Origin: Paraburkholderia aromaticivorans
GTDB lineage: Bacteria > Pseudomonadota > Gammaproteobacteria > Burkholderiales > Burkholderiaceae
Assembly (NCBI RefSeq): GCF_002278075.1
Contig: NZ_CP022989.1
Coordinates: 1,178,001-1,242,000 of the forward strand
Direction of reading: 5' to 3'
DNA length: 64,000 nt
Part shown: positions 28,723-37,280 of the stretch, one piece after another
Position numbering within the stretch: position 1 is the stretch's first letter
Layout: each line of letters starts with the position of its first letter
Notes under the pieces: model-generated
Told to the model about the DNA's origin: nothing
Seen by the model: the letters and a program-made list of their open reading frames with translations, nothing else
Database searches by the model: none
Translations under genes and position numbers: made by a program

Positions 28723-30285
28723 ATGCAGTCTGATCGAATCTCGCGCGCGCGGACGCTTGCGCCTCGCGCCCTGACTATGGCCGTCGCTGCGGCACTCGCC
28801 AGCCTGCTGGCCGCTTGCGCGGTCGGGCCTGACTACAAGCGTCCCGGCGCCGAGATTCCGGCGTCGTATAAGGAAGCCGCGCCTGGCTGGAAAGTTGCCG
28901 AACCGGCCGATCAACACGATCGCGGCGACTGGTGGACCATTTACGAAGATCCACAGCTCAACGCGCTCGAAGACAAGCTGAACACCGCGAACCAGACGAT
29001 TGCCCAATTTGCCGCCGCCTATCGGCAGGCGCGCGCGCTGGTAGGCGAGGCGCGCGCGGCGTATTTCCCGACCATCGGCGCATCGGCGGCCGCCACGCGT
29101 TCGGGCAGCGGGACGTCCTCTGGCGGCAGTTCGACCGGGACGAGCCGCTCCGGCGTCGGCAATAGCTTCAACGTGCAACTCGACGCCAGCTGGGAACCGG
29201 ATCTGTGGGGTTCGGTCACCCGCTCGGTCAATTCGCAGAAAGCGGGCCAGCAAGGCGCCGCGGCGGACCTCGCCAACGCGCGATTGTCCGCCCAGGCCAC
29301 GCTTGCCCAAACCTATTTCTCGCTGCGCGCGCTCGATTCGACTCAAAAGTTGCTAGACGACACCGTCGCGGCCTACCAACGCTCGCTGCAACTCACACAG
29401 AACCAGTACGCCGCCGGCGTCGCCGCGCGCTCCGACGTGATTCAGGCGCAAACGCAATTGCAGTCGGCGCAGGCCGCCGCGATCGACAACGGCGTCCAGC
29501 GCGCCCAGGACGAGCACGCAATCGCCGTGCTGGTCGGCGAACCGGCCTCCACCTTCGCCATCGCGCCGATGCCGCTTACGGCCTCCCCACCCGCCGTGCC
29601 GGCGCAGATGCCGTCCGCGCTGCTCGAGCGGCGGCCGGACATCGCGTCGGCGGAACGCAAGGCGGCCGCGGCGAACGAGCAGATCGGCGTCGCCATCGCT
29701 GCGTTCTTCCCGTCGCTGACGCTGTCGGCCTCCGGCGGCTTCGAAAACTCGGTGTTCTCGCAGTTGCTGACCGCACCGTCGCGTTTCTGGACGCTCGGCC
29801 CGCAACTCGCCGCGACGCTCTTCGACGCCGGTCTGCGCCAGGCCAAGACCGAGGCCGCGCGCGCCGCATACGACGGCGATGTCGCGAGCTACAGGCAAAC
29901 GGTGCTGGTCGCGTTCCAGGACGTCGAGGACAATCTCGCGTCGCAACGCATTCTCGAACAGGAAATCGTCGTGCAGCGGCAGGCGGTGGATTCGGCGCGT
30001 CAGGCGCTCGCCATCGTCACGAACGAGTACAAGGCGGGCACGGTCGGCTACGTCAACGTGCTGACGGCGCAAACCACCGCCTTCACGGCCGAGCAGAAGC
30101 TGGAGAGCATCGCCGGGCAGCGGATGGTGTCGTCGGTGGGGTTGGTGAAAGCGTTGGGCGGCGGCTGGGACGTGTCGCAAATGAATCGCGAAACGGGCGA
30201 TGTGGCCGCGCCACCGCCGGCGGCGTCGGCCACGCCTGTCGCGCAAAGCGGGACGGTAACGCCATCGCGGATGCACAACGAGTAG
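28723..30285 (+). CDS. NodT/OprM-family outer-membrane efflux lipoprotein
   Basis: A 520-residue TolC-like channel. The signal peptide ends in a lipobox (LLAACAVGPDYKRP), the NodT/OprM hallmark. Two repeated outer-membrane efflux units follow, with LERRPDIASAERKAAAANEQ and the periplasmic-helix segment AFQDVEDNLASQR. A Gly/Ser/Thr-rich insert lies around residues 125-145. It would form the exit duct of a tripartite pump. No adaptor gene is adjacent; the EmrB-like pump lies 1.5 kb away in the opposite direction. Confidence 0.9.
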   Translation: MQSDRISRARTLAPRALTMAVAAALASLLAACAVGPDYKRPGAEIPASYKEAAPGWKVAEPADQHDRGDWWTIYEDPQLNALEDKLNTANQTIAQFAAAYRQARALVGEARAAYFPTIGASAAATRSGSGTSSGGSSTGTSRSGVGNSFNVQLDASWEPDLWGSVTRSVNSQKAGQQGAAADLANARLSAQATLAQTYFSLRALDSTQKLLDDTVAAYQRSLQLTQNQYAAGVAARSDVIQAQTQLQSAQAAAIDNGVQRAQDEHAIAVLVGEPASTFAIAPMPLTASPPAVPAQMPSALLERRPDIASAERKAAAANEQIGVAIAAFFPSLTLSASGGFENSVFSQLLTAPSRFWTLGPQLAATLFDAGLRQAKTEAARAAYDGDVASYRQTVLVAFQDVEDNLASQRILEQEIVVQRQAVDSARQALAIVTNEYKAGTVGYVNVLTAQTTAFTAEQKLESIAGQRMVSSVGLVKALGGGWDVSQMNRETGDVAAPPPAASATPVAQSGTVTPSRMHNE

Positions 30286-30304
30286 ACGCGACGGCCGGCG
30301 CGCA

Positions 30305-31084
30305 TCAGTGCACGAACGTCAACGCCACCGTATCTGGTCCGTTCGGACGCCCTAACAGGTTCAACAATCCCGCCAGGTTGTCGCGCGCATCGGGCGCGGC
30401 GCTGGCCGTTCCGTGGAACGACGTCGACGCCGCCGACACCGTGCCGTTGCCGGTCAGCATCAACGGGCCTTTGGTGGTGGTCAGATCGAGCGTGGACGAC
30501 TCGCCCTGAGCCTGAAACAGCACCCGGTACGAACCGAGCGGCTTGACCAGCGAGACACGCGAGCTGACGTCGGTAAGTGTCACGGTCAGTTGCCCGAACG
30601 CTTCACGGTTGAAGCTGCGCCAGTCCGACCAGGACAGTTGCACATTGCCCTGCAGATCGAGCGTATTGAAGGGCGCGCCGAGGCCGCTCAGCAGGGAAGC
30701 CGGCACGGCGATCGTACCCGCCGTGACGGTCGCGGTACGCGGCGTGGCGTCGACCGTGATCGGCTCCGGCATCGCTTCGCTGTGCCGCATGGTCATGCGC
30801 ACGCGGCCCGCGAAGAGCGGCCAGAAAGCCGTGTGCCACTCGATCCGGCCCGGCAGCAGGGTGGCCGCGCTCATATCGGAGCCCGCGGCCAGCATCAGCG
30901 TCGCCGAGCCGTGCCACAGCGAGCCGGCTGGGTTGACGAGATTGACATGGCCGCGCGTCTGTTTGGCGAACTGCGGTGTGATCCAGGCGGCCGGCAGCAT
31001 CGCCAGCAGCACGACGGCGGCGGACAGCACCGCCACCACCAGCCAGGGCAGCGCGACGCGCAGGCGCCGCATCCAGTAAGTCAT
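30305..31084 (-). CDS. gspN: Type II secretion protein N
   Basis: A 259-residue protein with one N-terminal membrane helix (about residues 13-34) and a beta-rich remainder. This is the layout of GspN, an accessory inner-membrane component present only in some T2SS. The family signature is weak, and the call rests partly on its place as the last gene after gspM. Its stop is 19 bases from the stop of the convergent outer-membrane factor gene. Confidence 0.82.
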   Translation of the reverse strand: MTYWMRRLRVALPWLVVAVLSAAVVLLAMLPAAWITPQFAKQTRGHVNLVNPAGSLWHGSATLMLAAGSDMSAATLLPGRIEWHTAFWPLFAGRVRMTMRHSEAMPEPITVDATPRTATVTAGTIAVPASLLSGLGAPFNTLDLQGNVQLSWSDWRSFNREAFGQLTVTLTDVSSRVSLVKPLGSYRVLFQAQGESSTLDLTTTKGPLMLTGNGTVSAASTSFHGTASAAPDARDNLAGLLNLLGRPNGPDTVALTFVH

Positions 31085-31118
31085 GCGAGATCCTGTGGCG
31101 GCACGGGCGCGGTTATCT

Positions 31119-31622
31119 TCATTTCGCGGTGGACGGCTGCAGCGAGGCCGTCAGATCCACCTGGCCGTCTTCCTTGAGCGCCGTGGCGTGCGCCTCCGAG
31201 ACCTGCACCTTGAACTGCTTGCGCACATCGTCGACCCAGTTCGTCCACGCCGGGAATGACGCGTTCTTCAACTGGATCTGCACCGCGTTGCCGATCACCT
31301 GGACCTGCGTCGCCGCGAGGCCATGATCGTTGAGCGAAGCGGTAAGGGCATCCTTCAGCGCGGCGCCGGTCGGCGCGACGCCTTGCGCCGCCGCCGACAA
31401 TTGCCGCGCTTCGTTCGCTTGCGCGGTCATCTGCGCCAGTTGCCGCTGCAAGGTGGGCAGCGACTCGCGCAGATGCGCGCGCCCCTCCTGCGCGGGCGCC
31501 CACAGCACCGACCACGCGATCACCACGGCGAGCACACCGCCGCCCCACGCCAGCAGGGTTTTTTCGCGCTCGGTGCGCTGGTCCCAGAATCCGGCCCATG
31601 TTTGAGCGAGTTCAGCTTTCAT
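31119..31622 (-). CDS. gspM: Type II secretion protein M
   Basis: A 167-residue bitopic inner-membrane protein with a short cytoplasmic N-terminus, one membrane helix (LAWGGGVLAVVIAWSVLW, about residues 24-42) and a periplasmic ferredoxin-like part. GspM partners GspL in the platform that couples the GspE ATPase to pseudopilus growth. Its ATG overlaps the gspL stop (ATGA), so the two are coupled. Confidence 0.88.
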   Translation of the reverse strand: MKAELAQTWAGFWDQRTEREKTLLAWGGGVLAVVIAWSVLWAPAQEGRAHLRESLPTLQRQLAQMTAQANEARQLSAAAQGVAPTGAALKDALTASLNDHGLAATQVQVIGNAVQIQLKNASFPAWTNWVDDVRKQFKVQVSEAHATALKEDGQVDLTASLQPSTAK

Positions 31623-33046
31623 TGTCCGTTCCTGATGGTCCACTTGCCGGTATTGCTGTCGATCGCGCCGCTCAGGCCGTTGCGGCCAAGGCGCTTCGAG
31701 AAGTCGGGATCGAGCTTGACCTCCGGCTTGAAGGTCACATCGAGCCGCCTGTCGTGATAGTCGAGCGCGGCAATGCCGTTGACCGGCACCGGCGCCAGCG
31801 AGCGCGCGAGGCCGTCGGCCAGCGGCAGGAAATCATCCGGCGACAACTCACCGGCCGCGACACGCAACTGCTGCAACTGACGCGCCATCTGGTCCGGCGC
31901 ATCGAGCACGACGGTCGTCTTGGGGAAAGTATTGAGCAACAGTTCGGTCATCTGCGTATTGATCGCATCGCGTTGACGCGCGAGCATCAGCCACTGCACG
32001 TTCGCGCCGACAATCGCGATCACCAGCGCGCCGACCGCGAGCAGCGCCGGCAGACGCAGACGCCGCAGGGTGGCGCGGTCGAGCCGCCACGGCTGCGACG
32101 CGAACTCGAACTGGCACAGGTCGAAGCGGCACTCCAGCGCGCGCCGGGCGAGCTGCTCGAACGGCATGGGGCTCGCGCCGTGGATATGCGCCGCCAGCCG
32201 CGCCGGGCTATTCGGGGCGAGACTCGGCTCGTTGCCGGGCACTTCGGTGAGCATATACAGCGAGACCGGCGCCGCGCCGGCGAGCGCGCCGAGCGTCGCG
32301 TTCACCGCGCTGGCCGGCACGGCCAGCCCTTCGCCCTGCACGCCGCGCGCGATCGCCAGTTCGACGCGCGGCACACCGTTGCCCGCGACGCTTTCCACCG
32401 CGCCTTCGAGCAGCATGGCGGGAGCGGTCTGCACCACGGCGCCGAGCACGGCGGCCACCATCGGCACGACGGACGCAACGCCGGGCGCCACCACCGGCGC
32501 GACGCCCGGCAGCGACGTCGCCGCACTGGCGGAGCCCGCCATGGCCGGCTCACCGGCGTTCACCATTTCCGCGACTTCGGCGGGCGCGTCGACATCGAGC
32601 GCGGCGGCCTGCGGCAGGCACCGCGTGACCGGCACCGCGCGCAAGCTGCGGTGACCGGCGTTAGCGAACGATTCGCAGATAAAGCGGAACCAGCCTCGGT
32701 CGATGATCGCCAGCAATTGCCGGCCGCCCGCGACCGGTTTCGGGTCGACCGCGATGTGGCAGGTCTGCGGGTCCTGGATCAGTTGATCCTCGACGATGTT
32801 GGGCAGCGCCTGACGCAGCCGCGGGCCGCGCAGCGGCGGCAGCGTGGCGGGCATCATCAGCAGGTCGCGCGCGGCGACCATCAGCACCGTCGTGGCGGCG
32901 CGCGGCAGCAGCGCCAGCGCCGAACGGCCGGCGCGCTGGGTGCGCCCCGACTTGTCGAGCAGCACGAACGGCAGCTCCGGCAGTTGCCACTCCTGCGACG
33001 GCACCGCCGGATCACGCGGCGGCAGTAGAACGATCAGCGTGCTCAA
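31619..33046 (-). CDS. gspL: Type II secretion protein L
   Basis: A 475-residue GspL. The cytoplasmic actin-like domain occupies about residues 1-330 and recruits GspE. A membrane helix (LPALLAVGALVIAIVGANV) follows, then a periplasmic domain that binds GspM. A low-complexity Ala/Val-rich insert sits at about residues 160-230. The most natural start is TTG at 33046, with GAGAG upstream; no in-frame ATG fits nearby. It overlaps gspM by four bases. Confidence 0.88.
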   Translation of the reverse strand: MSTLIVLLPPRDPAVPSQEWQLPELPFVLLDKSGRTQRAGRSALALLPRAATTVLMVAARDLLMMPATLPPLRGPRLRQALPNIVEDQLIQDPQTCHIAVDPKPVAGGRQLLAIIDRGWFRFICESFANAGHRSLRAVPVTRCLPQAAALDVDAPAEVAEMVNAGEPAMAGSASAATSLPGVAPVVAPGVASVVPMVAAVLGAVVQTAPAMLLEGAVESVAGNGVPRVELAIARGVQGEGLAVPASAVNATLGALAGAAPVSLYMLTEVPGNEPSLAPNSPARLAAHIHGASPMPFEQLARRALECRFDLCQFEFASQPWRLDRATLRRLRLPALLAVGALVIAIVGANVQWLMLARQRDAINTQMTELLLNTFPKTTVVLDAPDQMARQLQQLRVAAGELSPDDFLPLADGLARSLAPVPVNGIAALDYHDRRLDVTFKPEVKLDPDFSKRLGRNGLSGAIDSNTGKWTIRNGQ

Positions 33047-33074
33047 AGGCCACTCTCTCTGGGAAAGGCGTTAT

Positions 33075-34814
33075 TCATAATTGGTCTTCTACTCGCACGA
33101 TACGCGTAGTGTGAGTCAATGCGTCGCGATAGACGAGGGTCGTGCGGTCCACCTCGGCGCGTTCGTGCTGGACGCGCCCGTGGATCAGAAAGTAATTCGA
33201 GTTGACGTCGAGTTCGCTCGGATCGATCGGCGTCGACTGCACGCCGGCGCCGCGCAACGCGAGTTGCACGTCGCCCGCGTTCCGGAAAAACACCGTCTGC
33301 CGGCGCGCGACGAAGGCTTGCGCCGTCGACACGCTCATTCCCTGCACGACCGCCGCGATCACCTCGGCGGAGGCCGTGTTCACGTTGACTGCAGAGACGG
33401 TCGGCAGCACGGTGACGAAGGGGCGCAGGCGCGCGATCATTTCGGGCGTGTAGCCTGGAATGTCGAGCAGCGAGTCGACGCTGATCATTTGCAGCGGCGC
33501 GTTGGCCGCGCTGTCGTTGCTGTCCTCGATACCGGGTTTGTCGGTGAAACTGCCGCCGGTGGCGCCGCCTTGAACCTGCGGGGTCGCGGTCGTGCCGTTG
33601 GTGGACGTGACGGTCTGGAAACGGGTGGCCGATTGTGCGAGGCTCGCGCGGACCTGGACTGCGGTGGCTTTTGCCAACTGGCTGTTCAGGCCGAGCGATA
33701 CGAGCAAGCGCTGATAGGCGCCGACCTGGTTCATGTCCAGTTGCATCACGCCGGGGGCCGGGCTTTCGACCAGGTTTCGGAGATTGAATTTTGCCTGGGC
33801 GTCTTCGATTGAGCCTGACAGGTAGGTTGCTGCGCCTTGTTCGGCTCGTACTTCGCCGATCTGGCCGAGGAAATCGGATAGGCGAGTTTTAGCGATGGGG
33901 ACGCCCCATAGGCCGCCCAGGTAGGTGATGCCGGCTGAGGTGTCGCCCTCCGAGCGGAGGATCAGGCGCGTCCAGTCCAACGCGCCGCGTGCTACCCATT
34001 GGGCTTGCGAGAGGAGGCGTTGGTTTTCGATGCGGCGGATTTGCACCTGCTGGCGCCAGAGCATGCCTGAGACCAGAATTGCTGATAGGGCGACTACCAG
34101 TAGCGCGCTGATGATGGCTACGCCTTTTTGGGTTACCTGGTTTTTGTTTTTGTTGGCCTTTCCTTGAAATCTTTGTGGTCTATTGCCGTTGCCCCTGTGC
34201 GGGGCGGCACCTACTTTCTTTGCAGCAGCAACGAAAGTAGGCAAAGAAAGCCGCTTTACACCGCCGATGCTAAGCAGCTCGCCCGCGCAGCCACGAGAGT
34301 GGCTCATCTGAAATCCGTCACCTCGCACATTCCCCACCAGTGACAAGGCAGTCATACCTCCCGCCTCGCACTGCGTGCTCACCGGAACGGCCTGCATGGA
34401 ACACCGTGGCGTATTCCCGCCTTGGTGGGCGCCGTCGGCTCCGCCTCGGCGGGAAGCGGAGGCGGCTGAAAGAAAGTCAGACGTACTGCGACATGCAGCG
34501 AAACACCGATGGTTTTGTAGCGGACCGCTCGGCGCGCGCAGCGCCGCCGGAACGGATGACTGCCTGGTCACAGGCGTTTGCTGCGCGAGGGACCGTTCGT
34601 CAATCGCGCCACTACCGTGACTGCGCGAGGGGCCCGCTGGTACGTTAGCGGTGTGAAGCCGCTTTCTTTGCTTACTTTCTTTGCGGCGGCAAAGAAAGTA
34701 ATTGCCGCCCCGCACAGGGGCAACGCCAATAGACCACCGCGAAATCAAGGAAAGGCCAAAAGAAAGCCCAACACCCAAAACCCAAACCGACGGAGTCAAA
34801 AGAAAACCCTTCAT
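33075..34814 (-). CDS. gspK: Type II secretion minor pseudopilin K with an in-frame repeat-encoded N-terminal extension
   Basis: The frame encodes 579 residues, but only about residues 231-579 (from 34124 downward) are normal GspK. This core begins with the pseudopilin signal GVAIISALLVVAL and has the late GspK helix-hairpin region NVNTASAEVIAAVVQG. A length of about 350 residues is normal for the family. Residues 1 to about 225 are encoded by a repeat element lying between the ATG at 34814 (one base after the gspJ TGA) and the core. No ATG or GTG lies close to the core; internal candidates are ATG at 34307 or TTG at 34244. GspK caps the pseudopilus tip with GspI and GspJ. Confidence 0.8.
   Translation of the reverse strand: MKGFLLTPSVWVLGVGLSFGLSLISRWSIGVAPVRGGNYFLCRRKESKQRKRLHTANVPAGPSRSHGSGAIDERSLAQQTPVTRQSSVPAALRAPSGPLQNHRCFAACRSTSDFLSAASASRRGGADGAHQGGNTPRCSMQAVPVSTQCEAGGMTALSLVGNVRGDGFQMSHSRGCAGELLSIGGVKRLSLPTFVAAAKKVGAAPHRGNGNRPQRFQGKANKNKNQVTQKGVAIISALLVVALSAILVSGMLWRQQVQIRRIENQRLLSQAQWVARGALDWTRLILRSEGDTSAGITYLGGLWGVPIAKTRLSDFLGQIGEVRAEQGAATYLSGSIEDAQAKFNLRNLVESPAPGVMQLDMNQVGAYQRLLVSLGLNSQLAKATAVQVRASLAQSATRFQTVTSTNGTTATPQVQGGATGGSFTDKPGIEDSNDSAANAPLQMISVDSLLDIPGYTPEMIARLRPFVTVLPTVSAVNVNTASAEVIAAVVQGMSVSTAQAFVARRQTVFFRNAGDVQLALRGAGVQSTPIDPSELDVNSNYFLIHGRVQHERAEVDRTTLVYRDALTHTTRIVRVEDQL
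34155..34757. repeat. Repeat element of about 600 bp with inverted ends, inserted at the gspJ/gspK junction
   Basis: The two ends (34155-34264 and 34648-34757) are imperfect inverted copies of about 110 bases. Each contains GGCCTTTCCTTGA, GTTGCCCCTGTGCGGGGCGG, TACTTTCTTTGC, and a small internal hairpin from CTTTCTTTGC and GCAAAGAAAG. The core has no transposase. Short frames in it resemble hypothetical proteins I recall as repeated in Paraburkholderia genomes. G/T-rich sequence flanks both ends (to about 34135 and about 34800), so the true borders may be wider. Confidence 0.82.
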
Positions 34815-34815
34815 C

Positions 34816-35496
34816 TCACTCTCCGACGAGAAAAACCCGCGTAACGGGCCGCGCCAACGACGTCGCCCCGATACTGACCTGCAACCCCGTCACCGACCGC
34901 GGCAGCGGCGCACTCCCAAGCTGCGGCACCTTCAGATTATTGTCCGCCTCCGTAATGGCACTCTGCACATCGCTCATCTGCGTCGTCCAGCCCACCTTCG
35001 GCACATAAAGCTGCGCCGAAATCGAACCAACACCGCCCATCAACGGCAAGCCGCTCCATCCTTCGCCTTCGCCGCCGCGCAACGCCCCCCGCAACTCGCC
35101 GATATTGCGTAACGGCGGCGAAGCATAGCGAACCACCCGCCCATCGGACACCCGATACCGCACCACCTGCAAGCGCGGCGCCGTACCCGGCAAGTTGACC
35201 TGCCGCACGATCTGCAACACGCTGCCGGACACCGACACGGCCGGCTGCCCAGCCTCGTCATCCGATGTGGCCTGGCGCGCGTCGATCCGCATCTGGTCGA
35301 ACAGTTGCGCGAACACGCGCTCGTCTTCCATGGCGTTCGTGATGGTCTGCCGGCCGCGAATGATCTGGTCGAGCCCGCGCCACGACAGCACGGCAATCAC
35401 CGCCAGAATCGCAATCGCCACCAGCAATTCGATCAGCGTGAAACCACGCGCGCGCGCCCGGCGGCGGCGGCGCTCAGAGCGAACGGTTGTTTTCAT
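34816..35496 (-). CDS. gspJ: Type II secretion minor pseudopilin J
   Basis: A 226-residue pseudopilin. A basic leader of 18 residues ends at the prepilin peptidase site RARG|FTLIELLVAIAIL, with the conserved Glu five residues after the cut. The body is GspJ-like (SWRGLDQIIRGRQTI). It joins GspI and GspK in the pseudopilus tip. It overlaps gspI by 23 bases. The following ATG of the gspK frame begins one base after its TGA. Confidence 0.9.
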   Translation of the reverse strand: MKTTVRSERRRRRARARGFTLIELLVAIAILAVIAVLSWRGLDQIIRGRQTITNAMEDERVFAQLFDQMRIDARQATSDDEAGQPAVSVSGSVLQIVRQVNLPGTAPRLQVVRYRVSDGRVVRYASPPLRNIGELRGALRGGEGEGWSGLPLMGGVGSISAQLYVPKVGWTTQMSDVQSAITEADNNLKVPQLGSAPLPRSVTGLQVSIGATSLARPVTRVFLVGE

Positions 35497-35890
35497 TCGC
35501 GACCACCGTCACCATCTGAGCCAGATTGCCGGACCCACCCGGCGTCGTCACCATCACTTCCACACGACGAAACACCGGATTCGGCGTGGCCGTCACATGC
35601 TCCGTGCAGATCAACTGCAAGTTGCCCTGCGAGCAATCGAAACTCGTCGAGCCGACGTTCGGCCAGGCATGCGTCAAACGCAATTGCGCCAGCGTATTGT
35701 CCGCGCTCCAGCCCGCCAGCAACCGGCGGTGCAGATCGGCCTCGCCGCTCGCGAGACTGCCCACCGCGCGCAACGATGCCGCCAGCGCCACCGCGATGAT
35801 CGCCAGCGCGACCAGCACTTCGATCATCGTAAAACCGCGCTGCGCGCTGTGGACCCGCGCACGGGCCGCCATGCTCCTGCAACGACGCAT
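35474..35890 (-). CDS. gspI: Type II secretion minor pseudopilin I
   Basis: A 138-residue pseudopilin with processing site QRG|FTMIEVLVALAIIAVAL near residue 19 and conserved Glu. The body has NTLAQLRL, a GspI segment. The ATG at 35890 starts one base after the gspH TGA. A second ATG at 35872 has AGGAG only three bases upstream, so 35890 is preferred. It overlaps gspJ. Confidence 0.88.
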   Translation of the reverse strand: MRRCRSMAARARVHSAQRGFTMIEVLVALAIIAVALAASLRAVGSLASGEADLHRRLLAGWSADNTLAQLRLTHAWPNVGSTSFDCSQGNLQLICTEHVTATPNPVFRRVEVMVTTPGGSGNLAQMVTVVANENNRSL

Positions 35891-35891
35891 C

Positions 35892-36473
35892 TCAATGCAC
35901 CTCATAGCGGCCATTGCCGGTGCCGACGATCGTCGCGCGCCCGGCCGCCGAAAACAGCGTGATCTGCACGGGCACGTCGATCGCCTCGGTGCCGAACACG
36001 ATGCGGCCAGGCTGCGCATCCGAACCCGGATAGCTGATGCTCACGCCGGTCACGCCGCCTTCCCAGCGACGCGGCCCAAGCAGATCGTCACGCAGCGGCC
36101 GCCAGCCATCTTCGGTGCGCAGGTCGAAACGAAAGCCGCCTTCGACCGGTTGCCAGGCGATCGGCCGCGCGCGCACCTGCGCTTCGTCGCCGGCCGATTC
36201 GAAGAGCAGCGCGAGACGTTGCGCTTCTTCGTTCAGATCGGTGCGCGGATTGCGCGTGATCGTCAGCGCGGTCAAGGACACCAGCAGGCCTGCAATCACC
36301 AGCACCACCAGCATTTCCAGCAGCGTGAAACCCGCCGCGCGTCGGCGGCCACCACGCGTGCCCGCGTCACGTGAGCGCCGCGCGCCGCGATGGCGCGCGC
36401 CGGCACACGCCGCTCGCGGCAACGAAGCCGTACACGGCGTGTCCACACGGGACTTGCAAGCGGACAATCGCAT
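35892..36473 (-). CDS. gspH: Type II secretion minor pseudopilin H
   Basis: A pseudopilin with processing site AAG|FTLLEMLVVLVIAGLLV. From the ATG at 36473 the leader would be 48 residues, much longer than usual, with an in-frame GTG at 36446 as an alternative. Neither has a clear ribosome site, so the start is uncertain. The body ends with GspH-type strands (RIVFGTEAIDVPVQITLF). GspH links the tip to the GspG fibre. Confidence 0.85.
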   Translation of the reverse strand: MRLSACKSRVDTPCTASLPRAACAGARHRGARRSRDAGTRGGRRRAAGFTLLEMLVVLVIAGLLVSLTALTITRNPRTDLNEEAQRLALLFESAGDEAQVRARPIAWQPVEGGFRFDLRTEDGWRPLRDDLLGPRRWEGGVTGVSISYPGSDAQPGRIVFGTEAIDVPVQITLFSAAGRATIVGTGNGRYEVH

Positions 36474-36587
36474 AGTGCCGGCCAGGAACGATCAACCCAA
36501 ATTCAAACGACGATGCATCGGGGAACGCGCGGGGTTGGACTCGCCGCTCGCATGAGAGTCATCGACTGCTTATAACTGCTTGACTGC

Positions 36588-37052
36588 CTACTGCCACGAG
36601 CCGACGTCGGCATCATTGCCTTCGCCGCCCGCCTTGCCATCCGCGCCGTAGCTGAACACGTCGATCTCACCGTGCACACCCGGGTTCAGATACTGATACG
36701 TGTTACCCCACGGATCGTTCGGCAGACGCTCGAGATAGCCGCCGTCCTTCCAGTTGTTCGGCACGGGGTCCGTGCTCGGCTTTTCGATCAGCGCGCGCAG
36801 GCCCTGCTCCTGCGTCGGATAGCGGCCGTTGTCGAGCCGGTAAAGCTTGAGCGCCTGCATGACCGTGCCGATGTCCTGCTTGGCGGCGACCCGGCGCGCC
36901 TCATCGGGACGGCTCATGATCTTCGGCACGATCAACGCGGCCAGAATGCCCAGAATCGCGATCACGACCATGATTTCGATCAGCGTGAAACCGCGCTGGC
37001 GGCGGCTGCGTGGACCCGCGATTTCATGACGGCGAGTGGTCGACAGTTGCAT
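36588..37052 (-). CDS. gspG: Type II secretion major pseudopilin G
   Basis: A 154-residue major pseudopilin. The leader of 21 residues ends at RQRG|FTLIEIMVVIAILGILAAL. The C-terminal calcium-site region is DPWGNTYQYLNPG, and GRYPTQEQGL is also characteristic. It polymerises into the periplasmic pseudopilus. It is followed by gspH after a 114-base gap. Confidence 0.94.
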   Translation of the reverse strand: MQLSTTRRHEIAGPRSRRQRGFTLIEIMVVIAILGILAALIVPKIMSRPDEARRVAAKQDIGTVMQALKLYRLDNGRYPTQEQGLRALIEKPSTDPVPNNWKDGGYLERLPNDPWGNTYQYLNPGVHGEIDVFSYGADGKAGGEGNDADVGSWQ

Positions 37053-37280
37053 AGCTTGCTACCTCTTTTCAGGTGAAATTTTCGACTGGGCGGAATTCAT
37101 ATTTCAGCAATCAGGGTGCCATTGAACACGTCCGGCCGGTCATTTTAATGTCATGGTGTTGAAGGGTCGTGAGAAAACGCCGGGCCGCCCCGGCTTTGCT
37201 CACCGCCTCGGGATCTGGCGCGCGGCGCCCGGCGGAGAGAGCGCTTTCAACCCAACGCAATCTTCACAATAGTCCGTACA

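Noticed and set aside
34340..34648. A 102-codon frame inside the repeat element
   Set aside because: Part of the repeat core with no transposase or other domain; I recall similar frames annotated as hypothetical only because the repeat is common.
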